Part shown: piece after piece, positions 1 through 5,017 of the stretch
Layout of the letters: each line of letters starts with the position of its first letter
Numbering within the stretch: position 1 is the stretch's first letter
Made by a program: the position numbers and the translations under genes
Source of the DNA: an uncultured Bifidobacterium sp.
GTDB lineage: Bacteria > Actinomycetota > Actinomycetes > Actinomycetales > Bifidobacteriaceae
DNA length: 5,017 nt
NCBI RefSeq assembly: GCF_959020145.1
Contig: NZ_CAUEQY010000063.1
Location: 1 to 5,017 of the forward strand
Reading direction: 5' to 3'
Notes under the pieces: model-generated
The model's database searches: none
What the model was told of the DNA's origin: nothing
The model's input: the letters and a program-made list of their open reading frames with translations, nothing else

Positions 1-333
1 CAGAACATTCCGTGCGGTCTGACGATGATGGGCGACGAGTTCGGCGGTCCTGTTCCGGTGGGTCCGTTCCGTCTGATCGGTTCCGAGGCGATCGGCGAGG
101 GCGTGGTCGAGACGCTCAGGGAGTATCCGAAGTCTCCTGCGGTGCTGATGCAGAACCATGGTCCGTTCACCATCGGCAAGGACGCGGAGTCGGCGGTGAA
201 GGCCGCGGCGATGACGGAGGAGGTCGCTCATACGATGTGGGCGGCGAGGCAGTTGGGTGAGATCATTCCGATTTCGGATGAGGATATCGCGAAGCTGAAC
301 GATCGTTACACCAACGTCTACGGCCAGCACTGA
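1..333 (+). CDS. araD: L-ribulose-5-phosphate 4-epimerase, C-terminal part (5' end outside window)
   Basis: This is the last 110 codons of a class II aldolase-family epimerase, open from base 1 to a TGA at 331-333. The enzyme interconverts L-ribulose 5-phosphate and D-xylulose 5-phosphate in the cytoplasm, the last dedicated step of L-arabinose catabolism. The sequence shows the block AVLMQNHGPFTIGK at fragment residues 47-60, matching the conserved HGPF segment of the family; its His53 corresponds to the third zinc-ligand histidine (His171 in E. coli AraD). The C-terminus ends in VYGQH, and Tyr107 probably corresponds to the catalytic C-terminal tyrosine. The family is about 230 residues long, so roughly half is missing, including the first two zinc histidines. 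Codon use differs from araA: all 10 Glu codons are GAG and 9 of 11 Ala codons are GCG. The adjacent co-directional araA supports the epimerase call over a fuculose aldolase. Confidence 0.93.
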   Translation, partial: QNIPCGLTMMGDEFGGPVPVGPFRLIGSEAIGEGVVETLREYPKSPAVLMQNHGPFTIGKDAESAVKAAAMTEEVAHTMWAARQLGEIIPISDEDIAKLNDRYTNVYGQH

Positions 334-343
334 GCTGCAATCC

Positions 344-379
344 TACGATTCCGTAATCCTACATAATTTCACAATCGTA
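344..379 (+). repeat. 7-bp inverted repeat in the araD-araA gap
   Basis: TACGATT at 344-350 is the exact reverse complement of AATCGTA at 373-379, with 22 bases between. The pair directly abuts the stronger stem at 380-422, so the two could stack in the mRNA. An 8-base direct repeat, AATCCTAC, also occurs at 339-346 and 355-362. Whether this is an operator, an RNA fold or chance cannot be decided from one sequence. Confidence 0.4.
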
Positions 380-422
380 CGAACTCGCGCTACGCAACAG
401 AACAACGCGAAGCGCGAGTTCG
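380..422 (+). other. intercistronic hairpin between araD and araA
   Basis: CGAACTCGCGCT (380-391) and AGCGCGAGTTCG (411-422) form a perfect 12-bp, GC-rich stem around a 19-base loop. It sits 46 bases after the araD stop and 55 bases before the araA start. No run of T follows; the downstream sequence is A-rich. It therefore does not look like a standard intrinsic terminator. Plausible roles are a 3' stability element for the upstream message, a processing site, or a partial terminator that sets the araD:araA ratio. The structure is seen directly; the role is inferred. Confidence 0.75.
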
Positions 423-463
423 CAATCGCAATAAATAATTAAAAACTCCATAAACAACGAAGT

Positions 464-470
464 AAAGGAA
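464..470 (+). promoter_or_regulatory. ribosome binding site of araA
   Basis: AAAGGAA lies 7 bases upstream of the ATG at 478. The spacing favours this ATG over the second in-frame ATG at 484, which would be 13 bases away. Confidence 0.8.
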
Positions 471-477
471 CAATCAC

Positions 478-1995
478 ATGGCAATGGAAAACCCGTTTGA
501 AGGCAAGGAAGTCTGGTTCGGCGTCGGATCCCAGGATCTGTACGGCGAAGAAGCGCTGCGTCAGGTGGCCGAGCAGTCCGGCGAAATCGTCGACGCGCTC
601 AACGCAACCGGCAGGATTCCGGTCAAGGTGGTGCTTAAGCCGACCCTGAAGTCCTCCGACGGCGTCAAGGCCTTCATGGTCGAAGCCTCCGCCAACCCGA
701 ACGTCATCGGCGTGATCACCTGGTGCCACACCTTCTCCCCGGCCAAGATGTGGATCCGCGGCCTCGAAGTGCTCACCAAGCCGCTGCTGCAGCTCAACAC
801 GCAGCACCACTTCGAAATCCCGTGGGAAACCATCGACATGGACTTCATGAACCTGAACCAGGCCGCACACGGCGACCGTGAGTTCGGTTACATCCTGACC
901 CGTCTGGGCATCAACCGCAAGATCGTGGTCGGCCACTACACCGATCCGGCCGTTGCCGAAGAAATCGGCACCTGGGCACGCGCCTGCGCCGGCTGGGATG
1001 CTTCCAACAACATGAAGGTCATGCGTTGGGGCGACAACATGCGCAACGTGGCCGTCACCGAAGGCGACAAGACCGAAGCCGAGCGCGTGTTCGGCGCATC
1101 CATCAACACTTGGGCCGTCAACGAGCTCGTCGCAGCCTACGAAGCCGTCAAGGACGATCAGGTCAAGAGCATCATCGAAGACTACAAGGTTAAGTACGAC
1201 GTTGATCCGGCTCTGCTCGACGCCAAGTACGATTCCCTGTTCATCGCGGCCAAGGAAGAAGCCGCCATGGTCAACATGATGCGCGCCAATGGCTGCACCG
1301 CCGGCGTTGACAACTTCGAAGACTTGGGTGCCCTCCCGCAGCTGCCGGGCGTTGGCCCGCAGCGCTTCCCGTCCGAGTACGGCTTCGGCTTCTCCGCCGA
1401 AGGCGACTGGAAGACCGCAGTGCTCGTGCGCATCGGCGCAGTGATGGGCTACGGCCTCGAAGGTGGCGCTTCCCTCATGGAAGACTACTCCTACAACTTC
1501 ACCCCGGGCAACGAGATGATCATGGGCTCCCACATGCTCGAAGTCTCCCCGTCCGTCGGCACCATCGCCAAGCCGAAGCTGGAAATCCACCCGCTCGGCA
1601 TCGGTGGCAAGGCCGATCCGGTGCGCCTGGTCTTCACTGTCGCCCCGAAGAAGGACGCCGTCGTCGTGTCCATGTCTGACGTGCGCGAACGTTTCCGCCT
1701 GACCATGAACCTGGTCGACGTGGTCGAGCCGCTCGGAGAGCTCAAGCAGTTGCCGTGCGCCCGTGGCCTGTGGAAGCCGCAGCCGGACCTCAAGACCTCC
1801 GCCGAGTGCTGGCTGCGTTCCGGCGCCTCCCACCACACCTGCATGACCACCTCCGTCGGTCGCGAGGCTTGGGAAGACTTCGCCCGCATCGCCGGTGTCG
1901 AACTCGCCACCATCGACGCGAACACCAAGGCCGCAGAATTCGAGCGCGACCTTGAGATCTCCGAAATGTACCACCGCCTCAACAACCGTCACTGA
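478..1995 (+). CDS. araA: L-arabinose isomerase
   Basis: This complete gene encodes 505 residues, the usual length for the family (about 500). AraA is a cytoplasmic, metal-dependent (usually Mn2+) isomerase converting L-arabinose to L-ribulose, the first step of the arabinose pathway. The N-terminus carries VWFGVGSQDLYGEE (residues 12-25), a family hallmark, followed by the conserved TWCHTFSPAKMWIRGL block (81-96). The metal and catalytic residues known from E. coli (Glu306, Glu333, His350, His450) appear as Glu308 in SAEGDWK, Glu335 in LMEDYSYNFTPG, His352 in GSHMLEVSP and His452/453 in SGASHHTCM. Nothing is truncated or missing. It lies 144 bases downstream of araD on the same strand, probably in one operon, though a separate promoter in the gap is possible. 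Codon use is strongly biased, with GAA for Glu and little GCG for Ala, suggesting high expression. Confidence 0.98.
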   Translation: MAMENPFEGKEVWFGVGSQDLYGEEALRQVAEQSGEIVDALNATGRIPVKVVLKPTLKSSDGVKAFMVEASANPNVIGVITWCHTFSPAKMWIRGLEVLTKPLLQLNTQHHFEIPWETIDMDFMNLNQAAHGDREFGYILTRLGINRKIVVGHYTDPAVAEEIGTWARACAGWDASNNMKVMRWGDNMRNVAVTEGDKTEAERVFGASINTWAVNELVAAYEAVKDDQVKSIIEDYKVKYDVDPALLDAKYDSLFIAAKEEAAMVNMMRANGCTAGVDNFEDLGALPQLPGVGPQRFPSEYGFGFSAEGDWKTAVLVRIGAVMGYGLEGGASLMEDYSYNFTPGNEMIMGSHMLEVSPSVGTIAKPKLEIHPLGIGGKADPVRLVFTVAPKKDAVVVSMSDVRERFRLTMNLVDVVEPLGELKQLPCARGLWKPQPDLKTSAECWLRSGASHHTCMTTSVGREAWEDFARIAGVELATIDANTKAAEFERDLEISEMYHRLNNRH

Positions 1996-2008
1996 CATAC
2001 CGGAGCGT

Positions 2009-2069
2009 TAACGGCACGGCAGAAGACTCGACGTACCCTCGTACGTCTTCGCCTTCTGCCGCACCGTTA
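2009..2069 (+). other. long imperfect hairpin after araA
   Basis: Three stacked stems can form: TAACGG/CCGTTA (2009-2014 with 2064-2069), CGGCAGAAG/CTTCTGCCG (2017-2025 with 2053-2061) and GACGTAC/GTACGTC (2030-2036 with 2041-2047), closed by a 4-base loop. It begins 14 bases after the araA stop. The sequence downstream is GC-rich with no T run, so it is not a textbook intrinsic terminator. It could protect the araA 3' end or mark a factor-dependent stop. Confidence 0.7.
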
Positions 2070-2086
2070 CCGCACGCGTTATACAC

Positions 2087-2100
2087 TGACGGAACCGTCA
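2087..2100. repeat. 14-bp dyad TGACGG-AA-CCGTCA
   Basis: A perfect 6+2+6 inverted repeat. The 2-base centre is too short for an RNA hairpin loop, so if functional it would more likely be a DNA-binding site. It shares the core ACGG-N2-CCGT with the dyad at 4260-4273. A second short inverted repeat, ATTGTC/GACAAT, follows at 2104-2123 with an 8-base loop. No good promoter is visible here. Confidence 0.4.
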
Positions 2101-2173
2101 CTGATTGTCGCTTTACTGACAATGGATAGGGTGTCGTTAGACATTCTGGATTCATCACTAATCTCTGCCATAT

Positions 2174-2213
2174 GAGCGCCGGCGGGTCGGATCGCTTCCG
2201 ATCACCGGCGCTC
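2174..2213 (+). terminator. GC-rich terminator-like hairpin
   Basis: GAGCGCCGG (2174-2182) pairs with CCGGCGCTC (2205-2213). An inner stem, 2185-2191 with 2197-2203 (one G-T pair), closes on a 5-base loop. The sequence after it, GTTTGCATT, is only weakly T-rich, so termination on the + strand is plausible but less certain than at 2247-2298. It would act on araA transcripts that pass the hairpin at 2009-2069. Confidence 0.55.
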
Positions 2214-2246
2214 GTTTGCATTCCTTGAAAGTTGTACAGACAGAAC

Positions 2247-2298
2247 AAAAGCGTGGGGTACGAGAGAACGTTTGTATTCTCTCGCACCCCACGCTTTT
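2247..2298. terminator. bidirectional intrinsic terminator between araA and fadD
   Basis: The arms 2247-2268 and 2277-2298 pair over 21 of 22 positions, with a single A-C mismatch (2260/2285) and an 8-base loop. The outer end is AAAA on the left and TTTT on the right, so each strand's transcript ends in a short U run. It starts 15 bases beyond the fadD stop codon and lies between convergent genes, as expected for a shared two-way terminator. Confidence 0.9.
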
Positions 2299-2312
2299 AT
2301 GTATTATGCGAT

Positions 2313-4136
2313 TCAGCGCTTGCCGGAGTACAGCTGCTGATCGATCACCTGTGCGAACACGCGGTTCACTGCCGGACGCACCACTTTCAGCGACGGGGTC
2401 AGGCACTTGTTTTCCTGCGTGAACTGGGTATCCAGCACTACGAACTTACGTACGGATTCGGCGCGGGAAACGGTCGCGTTCGCCTTGTCGACGTACTTCT
2501 GGATTTCGTCGTGAACGGCGGCGGTCGCAGCCACGCGATCCAACGGCGTATCGGCAGACAGTCCAATGGAAGGCAGCCAAGCCTCCAATCCTTCCGGATC
2601 CAACGTGATCAGCGCACCGATGAACGGACGATTGTCGCCGACAACTACCACATGCTCCACAATCGGACATTTCACAATCTCCTGCTCCATCGGAATCGGA
2701 GAAACGTTCTTGCCGCCGGCGGTGATGATGATGTCCTTCTTACGGCCGGTGATCGTAATACGTCCCTCGTCGTCAATCGACGCCAAATCACCCGTTTTCA
2801 GCCACCCATCCTCGGTGAACGCTTCCGCCGTCTTCTCAGGCAGGTTGTGGTAGCCCCTGAACACGTTCGGGCCCTTCACCTGAAGTTCGCCATCATCGGA
2901 AATGCGCACAGACGATCCCGGAGCCGGTTGGCCGACAGTGCCGATCACATTGTCGGTGACGCGGGTCGCGGCGAACGGCGCAGCGGTTTCCGTCATACCG
3001 TAACCCTGAATCATCGGCAGGCCGATACCGTTGAAGAAATGCGCCAGAGACACGTCCAGAGGAGCACCACCGCATGCCACGTAGCGGATGCGCGGGCCGA
3101 GAGCGCTACGCACGGTACGGTATACGGAAGCCTCATACGAAAGATGCTGCGCGATCTGCTTGGCGGTCGGGCGTTCGCCGGCCTGCTGCATGCGCGACCA
3201 ATCGCGTGCGGCTTCGGCAGCCTTGAGGAACAGGCGTCCCTTCCAACCCGTGCCGGCCTTGCGGGAGGCCGCGTTATACACCTTCTCGAACACTCGTGGT
3301 ACGCCCAGCAGATATGTCGGTTCGAAGGAACGCAAATCGGGCAGCAGCGTCTTTGTGTCTGGCAGATAACCAACCACGCCGTCGTCGGAAGCAATCGACG
3401 CGTACTGGATGAACCGTGCGAAACAGTGGGCGAGCGGCAGGAAGAGAAGCAGTCGCGGATGATCTTCGAGAACGATCTCATGCAACGCCAGACTGCCTGC
3501 GCGCGTGATCGATATGAAATTGCGGTGCGAAAGCTCGGCACCCTTTGGAGCTCCCGTCGAACCGGACGTGTACACGATGGTGGCCAGATCGTCTGCATGC
3601 ACCGAATCGATGCGCGCTTCCAGCTCCTCGTCGGACACGGTGACGCCCAAGCCTTCCAACGCGCCCATGGCGTTGGAATCGAGCATCAGAATATGCTTGA
3701 GAGACGGGCAGCGGTCGATTACGGAGTCGAGACGGTCGAAGCGCTCGCGATTGTCGGCGATGGCCAGTTTCACATCCGAATCGTTGAGGATACGCTCGGC
3801 CTGCGCCGCGGAATCAGTGTCGTAGATCGGCACGTTCACCGCGCCGATGGCGGCCAGTGCGAAGTCGAGCACGCCCCACTCGTAGCGGGTGGTGGAGAAG
3901 ATGGTGACGGCATCGCCCTTGTTGATGCCGAATGCGATGAGGCCTTTTGCGGCGGCGAGCACGGCATTGTGGAATTCGCCGGTAGTGACCTTCGTCCATT
4001 GGCCGGGGGCGGTTTTGCGTTCCGCGATCACGGTATCTTCGCCAGTGCGCGCTATGCGTCCAGTAAGCAGGGAATAGATGGATTCGTCGTCGCGCACCTC
4101 AACGGATTCGCCCGGGGTGGTGTACTCGGTGAGCAT
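2313..4136 (-). CDS. fadD: long-chain acyl-CoA synthetase (AMP-forming, FadD type)
   Basis: A 607-residue ANL-superfamily enzyme that activates a fatty acid with ATP to an acyl-adenylate, then transfers it to CoA, probably at the inner face of the membrane. Motifs in order: the ATP-binding loop YTSGSTGAPKG (residues 189-199), GGAPL (356-360), QGYGMTE (377-383), GWLKTGD (444-450), the hinge block ITGRKKDIIITAGGKNVSP (about 461-479), and LTPSLK near the C-terminus with the likely catalytic Lys584. All core elements are present and the length matches bacterial and eukaryotic-like long-chain synthetases. The ATG at 4136 is chosen because the purine stretch GAGAAAGAGAA lies about 6 bases upstream on the minus strand and MLTEYTTPGE is a typical start as I recall. 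A TTG at 4211 would add 25 charged, non-family residues. Bifidobacteria are not known for beta-oxidation, so a role in using exogenous fatty acids for lipids is inferred. Confidence 0.93.
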   Translation of the reverse strand: MLTEYTTPGESVEVRDDESIYSLLTGRIARTGEDTVIAERKTAPGQWTKVTTGEFHNAVLAAAKGLIAFGINKGDAVTIFSTTRYEWGVLDFALAAIGAVNVPIYDTDSAAQAERILNDSDVKLAIADNRERFDRLDSVIDRCPSLKHILMLDSNAMGALEGLGVTVSDEELEARIDSVHADDLATIVYTSGSTGAPKGAELSHRNFISITRAGSLALHEIVLEDHPRLLLFLPLAHCFARFIQYASIASDDGVVGYLPDTKTLLPDLRSFEPTYLLGVPRVFEKVYNAASRKAGTGWKGRLFLKAAEAARDWSRMQQAGERPTAKQIAQHLSYEASVYRTVRSALGPRIRYVACGGAPLDVSLAHFFNGIGLPMIQGYGMTETAAPFAATRVTDNVIGTVGQPAPGSSVRISDDGELQVKGPNVFRGYHNLPEKTAEAFTEDGWLKTGDLASIDDEGRITITGRKKDIIITAGGKNVSPIPMEQEIVKCPIVEHVVVVGDNRPFIGALITLDPEGLEAWLPSIGLSADTPLDRVAATAAVHDEIQKYVDKANATVSRAESVRKFVVLDTQFTQENKCLTPSLKVVRPAVNRVFAQVIDQQLYSGKR

Positions 4137-4251
4137 GAAGCGTTCTCTTTCTCGCGGTTTTTGCGTTGTTTCCGCGTATTTCTGCTTGTGATGCGTGCGG
4201 GAGCGATACAAACCGTGTGTCCGCGTTTCCTACCCCTTGCGCACCTTGCAC

Positions 4252-4280
4252 ATTCTAAGTTACGGGGCCGTAAGTCTGCA
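4252..4280 (-). promoter_or_regulatory. candidate fadD promoter with an embedded dyad
   Basis: On the minus strand TAGAAT (4257-4252) is a good -10 element. Seventeen bases upstream, 4280-4275 reads TGCAGA, a poor -35. The spacer contains the perfect dyad listed at 4260-4273. Transcription would start near 4245, giving a leader of roughly 110 bases before the ATG at 4136. The weak -35 keeps confidence low. Confidence 0.35.
4260..4273. repeat. 14-bp dyad TTACGG-GG-CCGTAA, possible operator
   Basis: A perfect 6+2+6 inverted repeat inside the spacer of the candidate fadD promoter, a usual position for a repressor. The size and symmetry suit a dimeric helix-turn-helix regulator, but no regulator gene is in the window. 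The regulator family is unknown. Confidence 0.45.
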
Positions 4281-4511
4281 TTGTGAGAAGCGACAAGAAA
4301 TATTTCATCAACTTTGTATGAACTGACAAATGGTGCTATTCCGTCAAAAATCAAGTGTTTGGTGTCGCGCTGTATCCGTTCGAAAAAAAGGCTTGACGTA
4401 ACGGTTGCGGGGGAGCCGCCATGCTTCCCATATATCCCCGAAAGGACCGTAAAACCAGCGAAATGCGAAGAAATGGTGGTGCGAGCGTTTTTTATCGAGT
4501 ACACTCACGAG

Positions 4512-4535
4512 TGACGCAATTTACCCCTTGCGTCA
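4512..4535 (+). other. perfect 8-bp hairpin in ABC gene upstream region
   Basis: TGACGCAA (4512-4519) pairs with TTGCGTCA (4528-4535) around an 8-base loop. A short overlapping repeat, CACT/AGTG (4502-4505 with 4510-4513), would compete with its left arm. It directly precedes the terminator-like stem at 4539-4568. Confidence 0.55.
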
Positions 4536-4538
4536 GAG

Positions 4539-4580
4539 GGCTGCCTGCTCAACGGCGAACATCCAGCCTTTTTATTCTTT
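4539..4580 (+). terminator. weak terminator-like stem with T tract
   Basis: GGCTG (4539-4543) can pair with CAGCC (4564-4568), immediately followed by a T-rich run at 4569-4580 (TTTTTATTCTTT). The stem is only 5 bp and its loop is 20 bases, so it is marginal as a terminator. It would end a transcript started upstream, before the promoter at 4675. Confidence 0.3.
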
Positions 4581-4587
4581 CGCCGTT
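4551..4587 (+). other. perfect 9-bp inverted repeat overlapping the weak terminator
   Basis: AACGGCGAA (4551-4559) pairs with TTCGCCGTT (4579-4587) around a 19-base loop that contains CCAGCC and the T tract. Formation of this stem would interfere with the terminator-like stem at 4539-4568. CCAGC (4563-4567) in the loop also matches GCTGG (4590-4594), which would give an H-type pseudoknot. Confidence 0.5.
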
Positions 4588-4674
4588 TCGCTGGTCGTGT
4601 GGCATGCTCCGCACTTGCTTGGTTCGTGTGTTTTTGCTGAAGATGCGTTTGTGATTGCTATGTGCGATGAGCTC

Positions 4675-4704
4675 TTGACGTTTCTGTTTCCGGGCGGATA
4701 GGCT
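4675..4704 (+). promoter_or_regulatory. promoter of the ABC transporter gene
   Basis: TTGACG (4675-4680, five of six bases matching the -35 consensus) is followed after 18 bases by TAGGCT (4699-4704), a -10 of actinobacterial type. Transcription would start near 4711, giving a leader of about 60 bases. The leader has a small hairpin, GCGCG/CGCGC at 4729-4748, just ahead of the ribosome binding site. Confidence 0.6.
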
Positions 4705-4755
4705 GAATCGAGCGACATGGTGATGCGGGCGCGCAAATTGAACCGCGCGAATGTG

Positions 4756-4765
4756 AAGGAAAGGA
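4756..4765 (+). promoter_or_regulatory. ribosome binding site of the ABC transporter gene
   Basis: AAGGAAAGGA contains two purine-rich cores, ending 10 and 5 bases before the ATG at 4771. It fixes this start. Confidence 0.8.
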
Positions 4766-4770
4766 TTTCG

Positions 4771-5017
4771 ATGTTTGACAAGAGGCTGTTTTCCCTCGCT
4801 CCCGGCGTGGGACGGTTGGTTGCGGCGAAAGTGCTCTGCCAATGGGTCGGACTGCTGGCCAACGTCGTGTTCGTGGTGACGGTGGTGGTCATGCTTTCGC
4901 CGGCGCTTGCCGTGGTGGAATCGGCGTTCGACCCCATGTTCTCCATGGGTGATAGTGGCCTGATTTCCCGCCTATTCATCGGCTTTGGCTACGGCGGATT
5001 CAGTGCGGAAACATACG
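4771..5017 (+). CDS. CydD-like ABC exporter, permease/ATP-binding half-transporter, N-terminal part
   Basis: The first 82 codons of a gene that continues past the window end. The protein starts MFDKRLFSLAPGVGRLVAAK, a short basic cytoplasmic lead, followed by a hydrophobic stretch at about residues 15-49 that should form the first transmembrane helix, then a short polar loop (about 50-66). This layout and the start resemble the N-termini of ABC transporters with fused membrane and ATPase domains of the CydD type (thiol/heme-linked exporters), as I remember them from bifidobacteria and Firmicutes. The ATPase domain is not in the window, so Walker motifs cannot be seen and substrate cannot be inferred. 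A CydC-like partner gene would be expected downstream. It has its own promoter and a strong ribosome binding site and is divergent from fadD. Alternative: another kind of polytopic membrane protein. Confidence 0.6.
   Translation, partial: MFDKRLFSLAPGVGRLVAAKVLCQWVGLLANVVFVVTVVVMLSPALAVVESAFDPMFSMGDSGLISRLFIGFGYGGFSAETY

Larger units (their letters stand above)
1984..2104 (+). repeat. 12-base direct repeat of the araA 3' end
   Basis: AACCGTCACTGA occurs at 1984-1995, where it encodes the last araA codons and stop, and again exactly at 2093-2104, 109 bases downstream in non-coding DNA. The flanking bases do not match. It may be the trace of a small duplication, part of a shared site, or chance. 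Confidence 0.5.
1996..2312. other. convergent intergenic region without a credible gene
   Basis: These 317 bases separate the araA stop from the fadD stop. They contain three hairpins in series and two short inverted repeats, listed separately. The open frames crossing the region have no ribosome binding site and run through the hairpins or into neighbouring genes, so I call no gene here. Confidence 0.7.
4137..4770. other. divergent intergenic region, 634 bases
   Basis: This unusually long gap separates the fadD and ABC transporter starts. It holds the fadD leader and candidate promoter, A/T-richer DNA around 4274-4390, a TTGACG at 4393-4398 with no well-spaced -10, a set of inverted repeats at 4512-4594, and the promoter at 4675-4704. 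The small open frames in it (for example 4421-4654 and 4314-4514 on +) are rich in Arg, Cys and Phe, lack a family pattern and overlap the inverted repeats; I do not call them. An untranslated RNA is possible but not recognised. Confidence 0.55.

Noticed and set aside
362..367. CATAAT as the -10 of a separate araA promoter
   Set aside because: No -35-like sequence lies 16-18 bases upstream, so the box alone is not enough to call a promoter.
439..1998. A 519-codon open frame on the minus strand covering araA
   Set aside because: It mirrors araA almost end to end, as is common opposite GC-rich, codon-biased genes. Its protein is dominated by His, Val, Gly and Asp without any recognisable domain.
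2006..2013. CGTTAACG palindrome just after araA as a LacI-family operator
   Set aside because: It is only 8 bp, lacks flanking symmetry, sits downstream of the gene and is explained as part of the hairpin at 2009-2069.
2232..4286. A 684-codon open frame on the plus strand opposite fadD
   Set aside because: It begins inside the bidirectional terminator and mirrors fadD. Its composition is rich in Arg, His and Gly with no family motif, so it is a codon-bias shadow of the real gene.
4393..4425. TTGACG at 4393 with CATGCT at 4420 as a promoter
   Set aside because: The spacer would be 21 bases, too long for a standard housekeeping promoter, and no better -10 is present at the right distance.
4421..4654. 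Small plus-strand open frame of 77 codons (or 64 from an internal ATG at about 4460)
   Set aside because: The internal ATG has a purine-rich AAAGGA upstream, but the spacing is long, the frame runs through the inverted repeats, and the Arg/Cys/Phe-rich product resembles no protein I know.

Overview
The window looks like ordinary chromosomal DNA from a Bifidobacterium-type actinobacterium. This is an inference from high GC with GC-rich third positions, an actinobacterial-looking promoter, strong purine-rich ribosome binding sites, and the close likeness of the araD/araA proteins and the long acyl-CoA synthetase to bifidobacterial proteins as I remember them. No database search was made.

Layout. 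(1) Bases 1-333 (+) are the last 110 codons of araD, L-ribulose-5-phosphate 4-epimerase. (2) A 144-base gap holds two adjacent inverted repeats, the second a perfect 12-bp stem. (3) Bases 478-1995 (+) are a complete araA, L-arabinose isomerase, with all expected catalytic residues. (4) Bases 1996-2312 lie between convergent genes and contain no credible gene. They hold a long imperfect hairpin, a GC-rich terminator-like hairpin and a strong bidirectional terminator. (5) Bases 2313-4136 (-) encode a 607-residue FadD-type long-chain acyl-CoA synthetase. (6) Bases 4137-4770 form a 634-base divergent intergenic region. It has a candidate fadD promoter with a 14-bp dyad in its spacer, several hairpins that could be mutually exclusive, and a good promoter for the next gene. 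(7) Bases 4771-5017 (+) are the first 82 codons of a membrane protein that resembles the N-terminus of CydD-like ABC exporter half-transporters. It runs off the window.

How the genes work together. AraA converts L-arabinose to L-ribulose. A ribulokinase, expected nearby but outside the window, would phosphorylate it. AraD then makes D-xylulose 5-phosphate, which in bifidobacteria feeds the phosphoketolase shunt. The acyl-CoA synthetase and the ABC transporter are separate transcription units with no evident link to arabinose use.

I see no clear novel system, mobile element, CRISPR array, tRNA or rRNA. The points worth a second look are regulatory: the araD-araA intercistronic structure and the sharp codon-usage change across it, a dyad in the fadD promoter spacer with a similar copy after araA, and an attenuator-like set of alternative stems ahead of the ABC gene.
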